From contig JAOQAA010000510.1 in assembly GCA_025963815.1 (NCBI GenBank), positions 1-23,079 of the forward strand: a DNA stretch of 23,079 nucleotides, given 5' to 3'. Every line of letters starts with the position of its first letter. The first letter of the stretch is position 1. Shown piece by piece: positions 7,104 to 14,939 of the stretch. Source of the stretch: Capsulimonas sp. GTDB lineage: Bacteria > Armatimonadota > Armatimonadia > Armatimonadales > Capsulimonadaceae. The notes below the pieces were generated by a model. It had not been told where the DNA came from, searched no databases, and saw only the letters and a program-made list of their open reading frames with translations. The translations under genes were made by a program, and so were the position numbers.

Positions 7104-7571
7104 ATGCCGTACTTCGAACTTCGGCCGTTCGATCTCGCCGAAGCCGAGACGGTCGCGCACTGGGTATTGACGGCGGAAGAATACTGGAAGCTGACCGGCG
7201 CGCAAGGGTTCCCCCTTACGGCCGATCAAGTGGCGGCTTGGATCTACGAAACCAACTTCGCCTTCACCCTTCGCCGTGACGGAGATATTGTGGCCTACGG
7301 CGACATTATCGAGGACGAAGTTGAAGGCGATGTCGAGATCCAGCACTTGATCGTCGCTCCGGACGTACGCCGCGACGGCGTCGGCTCCGTGATGATGACT
7401 AAGCTGTGCGCGTTCCTCGTCGAGTACCATAAATATCCGGAAGTCTGGACGCGCGTGGGCCGTGACAATGAAGCGGCGATCCAATGCGCGCTCGGGGCCG
7501 GCTTCCTTCCGGACCCAAAGCTTTCCGGAGAGCGCTATCTCTGGATGAAGAAAATCCTGTACGCCGAATAA
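7104..7571 (+). CDS. GNAT-family N-acetyltransferase
   Basis: A 155-residue GCN5-related acetyltransferase that would move an acetyl group from acetyl-CoA to an amine. Motif A is seen as IQHLIVAPDVRRDGVGSVMM, with the pyrophosphate-binding R/Q-x-x-G-x-G/A equivalent RRDGVG, and the closing 'NEAAIQCALGAGF' helix matches the usual N-x-x-A-x-x-x-Y/C-x-x-x-G-F. I chose ATG 7104 because it starts one base after the nusB stop and begins the typical beta-1 strand YFELRPF. The frame runs open further upstream inside nusB, but that part is not family-like. The substrate is unknown; a small molecule or ribosomal protein are both possible. Confidence 0.85.
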   Translation: MPYFELRPFDLAEAETVAHWVLTAEEYWKLTGAQGFPLTADQVAAWIYETNFAFTLRRDGDIVAYGDIIEDEVEGDVEIQHLIVAPDVRRDGVGSVMMTKLCAFLVEYHKYPEVWTRVGRDNEAAIQCALGAGFLPDPKLSGERYLWMKKILYAE

Positions 7572-7584
7572 TACGAGACGCCCC

Positions 7585-8166
7585 ATGATCCTCTCCGACC
7601 GCAGCATCAAAGAAGGCGTCGCCGCCGGACGCATCACGATCACGCCCTACGACGAAAGTCTGGTCCAGCCGGCGTCGATCGACATCCGCCTCGACCACCG
7701 CTTCCGAGTCTTCCGAAACTACAAATATTCCGCCATCGATCCCAAAGCCGCCCAGGAAGGTCTCACGGAGATGGTGACCGCCGAAGAAGGCTCGCCGTTC
7801 GTGATCCATCCCGGCGAATTTATTCTCGCGAGCACATTAGAAAGTATCGCGCTCGGCGACGACTTAGTGGCCCGCCTGGAGGGCAAAAGCTCACTGGGAC
7901 GACTGGGGCTAGTCGTACACGCCACAGCGGGATATATCGATCCCGGCTTCTCGGGCCATATCACGCTGGAACTTTCCAATGTCGCCAATCTGCCGATTTT
8001 GCTCTACCCCGGCATGAAAGTCGGCCAGATCTCCTTCTTCGCCATGAGTACTCCCGCCGACCGCCCCTACGGCCACCCTGAGCTTGGCAGCAAGTACAAA
8101 GGCCAGAGCACCCCCACCGCGAGCCTTATGCACATGAACTTCCCAAGCGACGAGGAAAAATCGTAA
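7585..8166 (+). CDS. dcd: dCTP deaminase, probably bifunctional dUMP-forming
   Basis: The 193-residue protein belongs to the dCTP deaminase/dUTPase superfamily, supplying dUMP for thymidylate synthesis. Key parts are LSDRSIKEG at the start, LVQPASIDIRLD (27-37), EGKSSLGRLGL (99-109) and HATAGYIDPGFSGHITLEL (112-130) with catalytic E129. These segments resemble the Mycobacterium-type enzyme that converts dCTP directly to dUMP (deaminase plus pyrophosphatase) more than the E. coli monofunctional enzyme, as remembered. The substrate call is therefore inference from sequence style. It overlaps the next gene by one base (TAATG), so the two are translationally coupled. Confidence 0.92.
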   Translation: MILSDRSIKEGVAAGRITITPYDESLVQPASIDIRLDHRFRVFRNYKYSAIDPKAAQEGLTEMVTAEEGSPFVIHPGEFILASTLESIALGDDLVARLEGKSSLGRLGLVVHATAGYIDPGFSGHITLELSNVANLPILLYPGMKVGQISFFAMSTPADRPYGHPELGSKYKGQSTPTASLMHMNFPSDEEKS

Positions 8167-9395
8167 TGTCTTTGCAAAGCTATCAAGTACTGCAGCGCGA
8201 CGACGCCGGCGTTGCGCACTTTGCACAGGACAACGGAACCGTCGTCGAGCTAAAGACGGGCGGCCCCTACGAAGTTGGCGACGCGACGGAAATCTTAGTC
8301 GGCGACCTCTGGGTGCTGGCCGGACAGAGCAACATGGAGGGCTGTGGCCGTCCCATCGACATGGAGACAAGTTCTCCGCTCGTTCACTCCTTTCAAAGCA
8401 AGGAAGTTTGGGCCGTGGCTGAGGAGCCGCTGCACTGGCTGGATGAGTCCCCTCGACCCGTACATCGCAAGATCAACGGTATGCCGCCGCCGCTCGAAAC
8501 TCTGGAGCCCCGTCCTACCGGCCGCGCAAACGGTTCCGGCCTTGGTCTGACGTTCGCGAAGCTCATCCAGGCGCGCACGGGTGTCCCCGTCGGCCTGATC
8601 CCCTGCGCGCATGGCGGCACCTCCATGGATCAGTGGAGTCCCGAGCGCGACGCAACGGAAGGGGACAACTCTCTTTACGGCGCGACCCTTTCCCGGATCC
8701 GCGTGAACGGCGGCAAGGTGGCGGGAATTCTTTGGTATCAGGGCGAAAGCGATGCCGATGGAGCCTCCGTCCCACTGTACATGGACCGAATGGTCGCTCT
8801 CATCCAGGCCTTCCGTCGCGATCTGGATCAGCCCGATCTTCCCTTCTATCTCGTTCAATTAGGCTCCTATGTGACTGCGGGCGCGCCTGGCGAAGCCGCC
8901 CGATGGAGCGCAATCCGAGCAGAACAGCGCAGGCTCACAACGGCGCTGCCCAACGTTGGAATGGCGAGCGCGATCGATCTCGACTTGGACGATGGGATTC
9001 ACATCAGCACTGCGGGACTCAAGCGGCTCGGCAAGCGATTGGCGAATGTTGCGTGCGGCTTCCCCACGCCGACCCTGGCCGGCGTCGAAAAGATCCAGTC
9101 CTCCATCGGCAATTACGTCACCCTACGCGTCTCGTTCGACGGCGCCCGTGGCGGGCTGCGCGCGGAAGGACGACCCACAGGATTTACGCTGCGCGATTCG
9201 GACGACGCGGATACGCACCAAATATTCAAGACGACTCTGGAGGGCGACGCCGCCATCCTTCATCTGAGCGTGGAGACACTGCCAGTGGGCTTGACCCTCT
9301 GGTATGGCTATGGTCTCGATCCTTACTGCAACATCACTGACGCCGAGGACGCCGCCGTTCCGGCCTTCGGCCCAATCTCACTTCCGGTGGACTAA
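8166..9395 (+). CDS. SGNH-type sialate O-acetylesterase-like hydrolase, no signal peptide
   Basis: A 409-residue serine esterase of the sialate O-acetylesterase/CE6 (former DUF303) group. The nucleophile motif is LWVLAGQSNMEG with S55. Other blocks are IPCAHGGTSMDQWSP (145-159), ILWYQGESDAD (188-198) and the catalytic D276/H279 in DDGIHIS. Residues 300-409 look like a C-terminal beta-sandwich. Related enzymes are usually secreted and act on sugar esters, but this one begins directly with a soluble domain and shows no signal peptide, and its start is fixed by the one-base overlap with dcd. The substrate in the cytoplasm is unknown. Confidence 0.85.
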   Translation: MSLQSYQVLQRDDAGVAHFAQDNGTVVELKTGGPYEVGDATEILVGDLWVLAGQSNMEGCGRPIDMETSSPLVHSFQSKEVWAVAEEPLHWLDESPRPVHRKINGMPPPLETLEPRPTGRANGSGLGLTFAKLIQARTGVPVGLIPCAHGGTSMDQWSPERDATEGDNSLYGATLSRIRVNGGKVAGILWYQGESDADGASVPLYMDRMVALIQAFRRDLDQPDLPFYLVQLGSYVTAGAPGEAARWSAIRAEQRRLTTALPNVGMASAIDLDLDDGIHISTAGLKRLGKRLANVACGFPTPTLAGVEKIQSSIGNYVTLRVSFDGARGGLRAEGRPTGFTLRDSDDADTHQIFKTTLEGDAAILHLSVETLPVGLTLWYGYGLDPYCNITDAEDAAVPAFGPISLPVD

Positions 9396-9401
9396 CATCT
9401 T

Positions 9402-10283
9402 ATGGCGACTATTCTTCTTGACGGCAATGCAACATCGAAGGCGATCCGCGCGGAAATCGCGCGGGACACGGCGCGGCTGACCGCCGCGACCGGCGTCGTC
9501 CCCAAGCTCGCGGCGATCCTGGCCGGCGACGACCCCGCATCCGCGACCTACGTGCAGATGAAGGCGCGCGCATCGGCCAAGGCGGGCATCGAATCCATCA
9601 CCTACCCGATCGCCAACGACGCCCCCGAGTCCGAAGTACGCGACCGATTGGCGCAGTTGAACGCCGATCCGACCGTGCACGGCATTCTGATCCAGCATCC
9701 CCTGCCCAAGCACATGGACGAACCCAGCATTCTTTCAGAGCTGAGCGCGGAGAAAGATGTGGACGGCATCGCCCCGATCTCCCTAGGGCGTCTGGTCGCC
9801 GGTCTGGATTCGTTCCACTCCTGTACCCCCGAAGGCATGATCGAATTACTCAAGCGCTACAATCTTCCTATCGCCGGCAAACACGCCGTGGTCGTCGGAC
9901 GCAGCGTGATTCTCGGCAAGCCGCTCGCCCTGCTGCTGCTCGCCGAGCACGCCACCGTCACGATCTGCCATTCACGCACGCCGAACCTCGCCGAAATCAC
10001 CCGGCAGGCCGACATCCTCTGCGCCGCCGTCGGCCGCGCCGAATTGATTACGGGCGACATGATCAAGCCGGGCGCCGTTGTACTGGACGCCGGCTACAAC
10101 AAAGTCGAGGGACGGGCCAAAGATGTGGGCGACGTCGAGTTCGAAAGCGCTTCGCTGGTCGCTTCGGCGATCACGCCTGTTCCCGGCGGCGTCGGCCCCA
10201 TGACCATCGCCATGCTTTTGCGCAACACGCTGACCGCGGCCGCCCGCAGCGCGGGCTTCTCGCTAGAACCGGAGACGGTGTGA
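9402..10283 (+). CDS. folD: Bifunctional methylenetetrahydrofolate dehydrogenase/cyclohydrolase FolD
   Basis: FolD interconverts 5,10-methylene-, 5,10-methenyl- and 10-formyl-tetrahydrofolate, feeding purine synthesis and formyl-Met. The 293-residue length is normal. Active-site residues are visible: Y50 and K54 in YVQMK, Q98 in HGILIQHPLPKH, D121 in KDVDGI. The NADP-binding part shows GRSVILGKPLALLL, followed by CHSRT, and the C-terminus has PVPGGVGPMTIAMLL. It starts six bases after the esterase stop and overlaps ispA by four bases (GTGA). In the similar Firmicutes-type gene order xseA and xseB lie between folD and ispA; here they are absent. Confidence 0.97.
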   Translation: MATILLDGNATSKAIRAEIARDTARLTAATGVVPKLAAILAGDDPASATYVQMKARASAKAGIESITYPIANDAPESEVRDRLAQLNADPTVHGILIQHPLPKHMDEPSILSELSAEKDVDGIAPISLGRLVAGLDSFHSCTPEGMIELLKRYNLPIAGKHAVVVGRSVILGKPLALLLLAEHATVTICHSRTPNLAEITRQADILCAAVGRAELITGDMIKPGAVVLDAGYNKVEGRAKDVGDVEFESASLVASAITPVPGGVGPMTIAMLLRNTLTAAARSAGFSLEPETV

Positions 10284-11173
10284 GTTTCGATCTGACGGCC
10301 TATCTGCAAGGGCGCCGCGTCCTGGTGGACGCGGCGCTAAACCACTATCTTCCTACGGAGGATCAAGAGCCGGATAAGATCCACGCCTCGATCCGCTACT
10401 CGATCTTCTGCGGCGGCAAACGCCTGCGCCCGATCTTGGCCCTCGCCGCCGCCGACGCCCTCGGCGCCGACTTTGCCCACGTCATGCCGCTTGCCTGCGC
10501 GGTGGAGTGCATCCACACCTTCTCCCTGATCCACGACGACCTGCCCGCCATCGATGACGACGACCTGCGGCGCGGCGCCCCGACTAACCACGTGGTCTAC
10601 GGCGAAGCGATGGCGATCCTCGCCGGCGACGCCCTCCTCGCCTTCGCCTTTGAACTCATCGCCGAATGCCGCGCCTTCTGCCCCGCCGACCGCGTCCTGG
10701 AAGCGCTCGTCATGGTCGCGCAGGCCAGCGGCACGCGCGGAATGGTGGGAGGACAGGTTTCCGATATCGAGTGCGAAGGCCGCGCCGACTTAGATGAACG
10801 CACCGTGGCGTCGATCCATGAACGCAAGACGGGCGCACTGCTCATCGCGTCTTTAGTCGCCGGCGCGCGCCTCTGCGGCGCCTCCAAAGCCCAGGAAAAC
10901 GCCCTGCGCCGCTACGGCGAAAAGATCGGTCTGGCGTTTCAGATTACCGACGATATTCTGGATCTCGAAGGGGATGCGGAAAAGCTGGGAAAACCACTCG
11001 GGAGCGATCTGAAGCAAGACAAGGCGACTTATCCAAAAATCCTGGGAATCGAAGAATCCCGCACGCTGGCAAGCCAAGCGGCGGAAGACGCCATCGCGTC
11101 CCTGTCCATCTTCGACGAGAAAGCCGATCCGCTGCGCGCGCTGGCGCGGTATATGGTGGAGCGGGACAATTAG
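10280..11173 (+). CDS. ispA: Polyprenyl synthetase, farnesyl diphosphate synthase type
   Basis: This enzyme joins isopentenyl units to make short prenyl diphosphates for quinones, carriers and hopanoids. The 297-residue protein has GGKRLRP (45-51), the first aspartate-rich motif HDDLPAIDDDDLRRG (85-99), MVGGQVSDIE, the ERKTGAL lysine and the second aspartate-rich motif QITDDILD (221-228). The first motif holds the two-residue insertion of bacterial FPP synthases, and F81, five residues before it, is bulky, favouring a C15 product; a C20 product is possible. The GTG start overlaps folD's stop. It is the last gene of the operon and runs straight into a strong palindrome. Confidence 0.93.
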   Translation: MSFDLTAYLQGRRVLVDAALNHYLPTEDQEPDKIHASIRYSIFCGGKRLRPILALAAADALGADFAHVMPLACAVECIHTFSLIHDDLPAIDDDDLRRGAPTNHVVYGEAMAILAGDALLAFAFELIAECRAFCPADRVLEALVMVAQASGTRGMVGGQVSDIECEGRADLDERTVASIHERKTGALLIASLVAGARLCGASKAQENALRRYGEKIGLAFQITDDILDLEGDAEKLGKPLGSDLKQDKATYPKILGIEESRTLASQAAEDAIASLSIFDEKADPLRALARYMVERDN

Positions 11174-11214
11174 GGACCTATTCCCCCGGCGCTAAAGCGC
11201 GGGGGAATAGGTCC
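11174..11214. terminator. Bidirectional palindrome between ispA and the FHA gene
   Basis: The stop codons of two convergent genes flank a near-perfect 41-base palindrome with no spare bases. GGACCTATTCCCCC (11174-11187) pairs with GGGGGAATAGGTCC (11201-11214), and inside it GCGC pairs with GCGC around TAAA, with one bulged G. There is no T-tract on either strand, so it may be a factor-independent barrier without a U-run, or an inserted repeat unit used as a shared 3' end. Confidence 0.65.
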
Positions 11215-12219
11215 TCACTCTTCAAACCGAAAGTAACTATCCCCGATCTTGATCTCGTCCCCCTGATGCAGTACGGCTTTCTCCACACGCATCCCATTCA
11301 CATACACCCCGTTCGCGCTCGCCTCGTCGATCAGCGTGATGTAGCCGCTCATTCCACGCTCAATGCGTGCGTGGCGACGGGAGACCTTGGTTTCGGCCAG
11401 GACGATCTCGTTATCGCCGTCGCGGCCGATCGACATCGTGGGGGTGGAAAGAACAAATCGTGCGCCAGCCGCCAGGCCTTCGGTTCCCACGAGGCGGGGC
11501 ATGTGGACGCGGCTGCGCCGGCGCGATCCTCGGTCGCCGGTTTTCGTGACCCGGTAACGAGGGCGGCGTTTACGTTCGGAGGCAGCGCCGCGTTCCGGCG
11601 ATGACAGTTCCCGGGATTCCCACGCCGGGGCTGAGGAGCCCTCGTAACCGTAAGCCGGCTGAGAACGGCGCATGAGCTTTTGGAAAATCCAGCTGCATAA
11701 TCCGGCCAGCGCCATTCCAATCAAGAATGTGGCGAGCGGCGTCTCCCACGCGTCCTCGGGATTCGTGGATGTGGGCGTTTCCGGGATGTGGTCGGCTTCG
11801 GCGTCTCCGTCGTGAGCGAGCGCCGATACCGCCGCCCGGGGAGGCGCCGCAGCCGCATCCGTCCCAGCAGAGGCGATCGGAACAAAATCGCTGACGAGCA
11901 GCGCCAGCGGTGGAACGGAGCCGGAAGGGCCTACATTGAGAGGCGCAGTCGCGAGACGGCCGGTTTTTCCGTCCAGCACAAAAAGCTTTTGGTCCGGTTC
12001 CTGCGGAATACGAACAGCGATGGAGGCGTGCCCACGCGATGTGAATGGCAGAACGGTTATCTTGTCCTGCCCCGAAGTGACCCAGATGGAAAAAAGACCG
12101 TTGTCCGGAAGATTCAGCACCAGTTGCTCCGCGCGCACGGAGCTGGCGGACGCCAGTAAAAACACACAAGTCACGGCTATCGATCGGACGATCCCAATGT
12201 GATACCATCGTTTACTCAT
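11215..12219 (-). CDS. Membrane-anchored FHA-domain protein
   Basis: A 334-residue protein with a signal-peptide-like N-terminus (about 8-30, ending SSVRA), a mostly beta-type extracytoplasmic region (about 32-120), a linker, one membrane segment (about 160-180), then a basic Ser/Arg-rich linker and a C-terminal FHA domain (about 245-332). FHA hallmarks are MSIGRDGDNEIVL, KVSRRHARIER, and ANGVYVNGMRV: the GR, SxxH and NG residues that read phosphothreonine. So it may link an envelope signal to Ser/Thr-kinase signalling. I chose ATG 12219: it forms an ATGA overlap with the preceding gene and has AGGGAA 6 bases away; ATG 12225 abuts that site. No kinase gene is nearby. Confidence 0.8.
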   Translation of the reverse strand: MSKRWYHIGIVRSIAVTCVFLLASASSVRAEQLVLNLPDNGLFSIWVTSGQDKITVLPFTSRGHASIAVRIPQEPDQKLFVLDGKTGRLATAPLNVGPSGSVPPLALLVSDFVPIASAGTDAAAAPPRAAVSALAHDGDAEADHIPETPTSTNPEDAWETPLATFLIGMALAGLCSWIFQKLMRRSQPAYGYEGSSAPAWESRELSSPERGAASERKRRPRYRVTKTGDRGSRRRSRVHMPRLVGTEGLAAGARFVLSTPTMSIGRDGDNEIVLAETKVSRRHARIERGMSGYITLIDEASANGVYVNGMRVEKAVLHQGDEIKIGDSYFRFEE

Positions 12220-13796
12220 TGGCATTTCCCTATCGCTTTCGGCAAGTATTCGATAATATCCCTGGCGATCAGCCCGGCCGCTCCGCCAAAATGCTGAGCG
12301 GCCAGGTCTCCCGCCAAACCGTGCACATACGCCCCGGCCGCCGCCGCATCGGCGGCGGCCAGCTTCTGGCCGAGCAGCGTTGCGATTACTCCCGTCAAGA
12401 CATCTCCCGATCCCCCGGTCGCCATGCCGGGGTTGCTTGTGGTATTGATGGTCAGCCGGCCGTCGGCATCTGAGATCAGCGTACGCGCTCCCTTGAGCAG
12501 AACGACGCAGCCGTAAGTTTTGGCGGCGGCGCGGACATTGCCCAGCCGATCCTCCTGCACCTGCGCGGTGGAAACACCGAGCAGACGCCCCATCTCTCCG
12601 GGATGCGGCGTCAGCACCGTGGCCGCCATGCGGCTGCGGATGATGGCGGCGCCGCGATCGGGCTCCATCGAGAGCGCGTTGAGGGCGTCGGCGTCAACTA
12701 CCAGAGGTACGGAGCAGCGCGCCGTGAACTCCCGCACGAATTCCCGGAGATCTTCGTCCTGAACGCCGCCAAGGCCGGGGCCGATCGCTGCGGCCGTTCC
12801 CTTAGCCGCCAGCGCCAGCGCTTCGTCCAGCGCCTGGGAAGAAAATGTCTGACGCGCCGTCTGCGGCAGCCCGGTCGTCATCACCACCGGGTTCGCCACG
12901 CTCATCGCCGCAGTCAGCACTCCCTCCGGCACAGCGAGCGTAACCAAGCCCGAGCCGGTGCGCGCTGCCGCTTCCGCGCTGAGCGCGGCGGCGCCGATGA
13001 AGCCCGCCGACCCGGCGAAGACCGTCACATGCCCAAATTTTCCTTTGTTCGCATCGCGGCCATTGACCCGCGCGGGAATCCAGCGTGCGATATCGCCAGC
13101 ATCCGTAACTCGCGCCGCTGCCCCGTCGAGCAAAATCCTCGGCGTTCCGATATCTCCGACGATCAATTCCCCTACGAATTCTGCAGCGGGAAAGACAAGC
13201 AGACCGATCTTCGGCAGTGCAAACGTTATTGTCAGAGACGCACGCACGGCGGAATCGTTCACATTCCCGGTATCGGCTTCAATGCCCGAAGGGACATCCA
13301 CTGCGACAACAAACGCCCCCACGCTTCCGGCCGCGTTGATCGACCCCGCCATGGATGCTCCCACGCCTTCTAAGGTCCCACGAAATCCCGTTCCCAGCAA
13401 TGCGTCGATCACAATCTCCGAAGACGCCAGCGACGAAGCGAGATCGGTGGGAATGGCGCCGTCAATCCGATGGATCGTCAGGCCGATCTTCTCAGCCATT
13501 AATAAATTCGCGGCAGCGTCCGCAGAGAGAGTTTCTCCCGGGCGTGCGGCCAGCCAAACCGTGACGTCAGCTCCCATCCGAACGGCGAGATGGCGGGCAA
13601 TAGCCAGGCCGTCGCCGCCGTTATTTCCCTTGCCACATACGACGGCGACACGCGCGCCAGCCAATGTGTGACGGGCGGCCAGCGTTTCCACCACACGAAG
13701 CGCGGCGTTCTCCATCAGGATCAGACTGGGAACGCCGAACTCCTTGATCGTGCGCCGATCAATCTCGCGCATTTCCTCAGATGTTGCAACATTCAT
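12216..13796 (-). CDS. nnr: Bifunctional NAD(P)HX epimerase/ADP-dependent NAD(P)HX dehydratase
   Basis: Nnr repairs hydrated, damaged NADH and NADPH. The 526-residue protein has the N-terminal YjeF_N epimerase domain (about 1-215) with GKGNNGGDGLAIARHL (55-70) and DALLGTGFRG, and the C-terminal carbohydrate-kinase-like dehydratase domain (about 240-520) with TPHPGEMGRLLG and NPGMATGGSGDVLTG, which holds the catalytic aspartate. Both halves are complete. GGAGGTG lies 9 bases before the ATG. It overlaps the aldo/keto reductase gene upstream and the FHA gene downstream by ATGA junctions, so the three form one translationally coupled unit. Confidence 0.95.
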   Translation of the reverse strand: MNVATSEEMREIDRRTIKEFGVPSLILMENAALRVVETLAARHTLAGARVAVVCGKGNNGGDGLAIARHLAVRMGADVTVWLAARPGETLSADAAANLLMAEKIGLTIHRIDGAIPTDLASSLASSEIVIDALLGTGFRGTLEGVGASMAGSINAAGSVGAFVVAVDVPSGIEADTGNVNDSAVRASLTITFALPKIGLLVFPAAEFVGELIVGDIGTPRILLDGAAARVTDAGDIARWIPARVNGRDANKGKFGHVTVFAGSAGFIGAAALSAEAAARTGSGLVTLAVPEGVLTAAMSVANPVVMTTGLPQTARQTFSSQALDEALALAAKGTAAAIGPGLGGVQDEDLREFVREFTARCSVPLVVDADALNALSMEPDRGAAIIRSRMAATVLTPHPGEMGRLLGVSTAQVQEDRLGNVRAAAKTYGCVVLLKGARTLISDADGRLTINTTSNPGMATGGSGDVLTGVIATLLGQKLAAADAAAAGAYVHGLAGDLAAQHFGGAAGLIARDIIEYLPKAIGKCQ

Positions 13797-14743
13797 TCTG
13801 AAAACACCTCCGCGATTCGGTCTCGCTCCGCCTCATTGACCGCCGGAACGCTCACGGCGGCGACATTTTCTTCCACCTGAGCCGGGGTCTTGGCGCCCGC
13901 GACCACGCAGGCCACAACGGGATCGTCCAGTACGAAGCGAATGGCCGCCTGCGCGGGAGTCCGCCCGTCACCGTTCGTCAAGAAGCGCAGCCGCGCAGCC
14001 GTCTCCGCCATCGCCGTCACATATTCCACAGGCAGTGATGCCCGGATATCCCCCTCGGGAAAGACGGATTCAGAGCCGTGCACTCCGGCGAGAAAACCGT
14101 TGGCCAGCGGCTCACGCGCCAGAATGGCGACTTTCTTTCGTCGCGCCAGCGGCAGCAGATCCGTCGTTGCTCCCTGGTAGAAGAGGCTGTAAGCGACTTC
14201 GATCGCCGTGACGGGCGCATCGTTCTCCAGCAGCCAAACACCGTCCGCCGGCTCGGCGACGGAGACGCCATAGTGATGGATCTTCCCGCCGCGCTGAAGC
14301 GCCTCCAGGGTATCCCACACGCGCAGGCGCTCCATCTCCTCCACGGGTGGGTTCATCAGGAGAAACAGGTCTAGTGTCTCCCGGCGCAGCCGTATCAGAC
14401 TTTGCTGGACGGCGTGCGCCAAAGCGAACGGCGTCCAATCCTGCTCCAGTGTATCGTCCTTGCGATAAAAATTGACCCCGCCCTTGGTCACCACGTAGGG
14501 CTGCGCTCCCGTCCAATCGCGCAGCACTTCGCCGATCAAGGCCTCACTATGGCCATGGCCATAAATATCAGCCGTGTCGATCAGATTGACGCCCAGCTCC
14601 AGCGCGCGCCACAGCGCGGCTTTGGAAACCTCGTCGTCGGTCGCGCCATAACTGTTGCCAAAGGCGTCCCCGCCAATCGCCCACCCTCCGAAACCGATCT
14701 CCGATACCTTCCAGCCCGTTCGGCCAAACTTTCGCATATGCAT
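13793..14743 (-). CDS. Aldo/keto reductase lacking the catalytic histidine
   Basis: A 316-residue aldo/keto reductase, a TIM-barrel NADPH enzyme. The tetrad residues D56 and Y61 (IDTADIYGHGHSE) and K87 (VVTKGG) are present. The fourth, normally His in D-L-x-x-x-H-x-P, is M130 in LDLFLLMNPP (codon ATG at about 14352-14356 on the minus strand). The C-terminal NADP-binding part looks intact (VVAGAKTPAQVEENVAAV). The substituted histidine normally helps orient the carbonyl, so activity may be altered, or act on a different substrate. Two in-frame ATGs (14743, 14737) are possible and neither has a strong ribosome site. It heads the coupled set with nnr and the FHA gene. Confidence 0.88.
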   Translation of the reverse strand: MHMRKFGRTGWKVSEIGFGGWAIGGDAFGNSYGATDDEVSKAALWRALELGVNLIDTADIYGHGHSEALIGEVLRDWTGAQPYVVTKGGVNFYRKDDTLEQDWTPFALAHAVQQSLIRLRRETLDLFLLMNPPVEEMERLRVWDTLEALQRGGKIHHYGVSVAEPADGVWLLENDAPVTAIEVAYSLFYQGATTDLLPLARRKKVAILAREPLANGFLAGVHGSESVFPEGDIRASLPVEYVTAMAETAARLRFLTNGDGRTPAQAAIRFVLDDPVVACVVAGAKTPAQVEENVAAVSVPAVNEAERDRIAEVFSE

Positions 14744-14939
14744 GGTGAGATATTACCGCATCGAGACCGTTCCTGAAAATGCTGTGTGCCTGCTAGGGGA
14801 ATACCATTCAGTATATCTTAAGAATGACGCATTGTCCAATTTTCATAGGTAATCGCGTTTGGAAGGTTTCCCTGGTATTTCCGTCAGTATAAAACTCGCT
14901 TCTTTTCTCCGATGATAGAATTATCACCAGGAAGGCCGT
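14744..14939. other. Divergent intergenic region, AKR operon and HD-GYP gene
   Basis: This 196-base, AT-richer gap separates two divergent transcripts. A convincing minus-strand promoter is present at 14810-14838. For the plus strand the best -10-like hexamer is TATAAA at 14888-14893, without a good -35 at 16-18 bases. No gene-like open frame is present. Confidence 0.5.
14810..14838 (-). promoter_or_regulatory. Sigma-A/sigma-70-type promoter for AKR-nnr-FHA
   Basis: Read on the minus strand, TGGACA (14833-14838, five of six matches to TTGACA) and TATACT (14810-14815, five of six matches to TATAAT) are separated by exactly 17 bases. The site lies 66 bases before the AKR ATG. No competing pair of this quality is seen in the gap. 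Confidence 0.6.

Noticed and set aside
8633..9340. Plus-strand open frame of 235 codons inside the esterase gene
   Set aside because: It is an alternate frame of a gene whose catalytic motifs are clear, and its product is Arg/Ser-rich shadow sequence.
12603..13671. Two long plus-strand open frames opposite nnr
   Set aside because: nnr has both complete domains on the minus strand; the frames here have no motif and no ribosome site.
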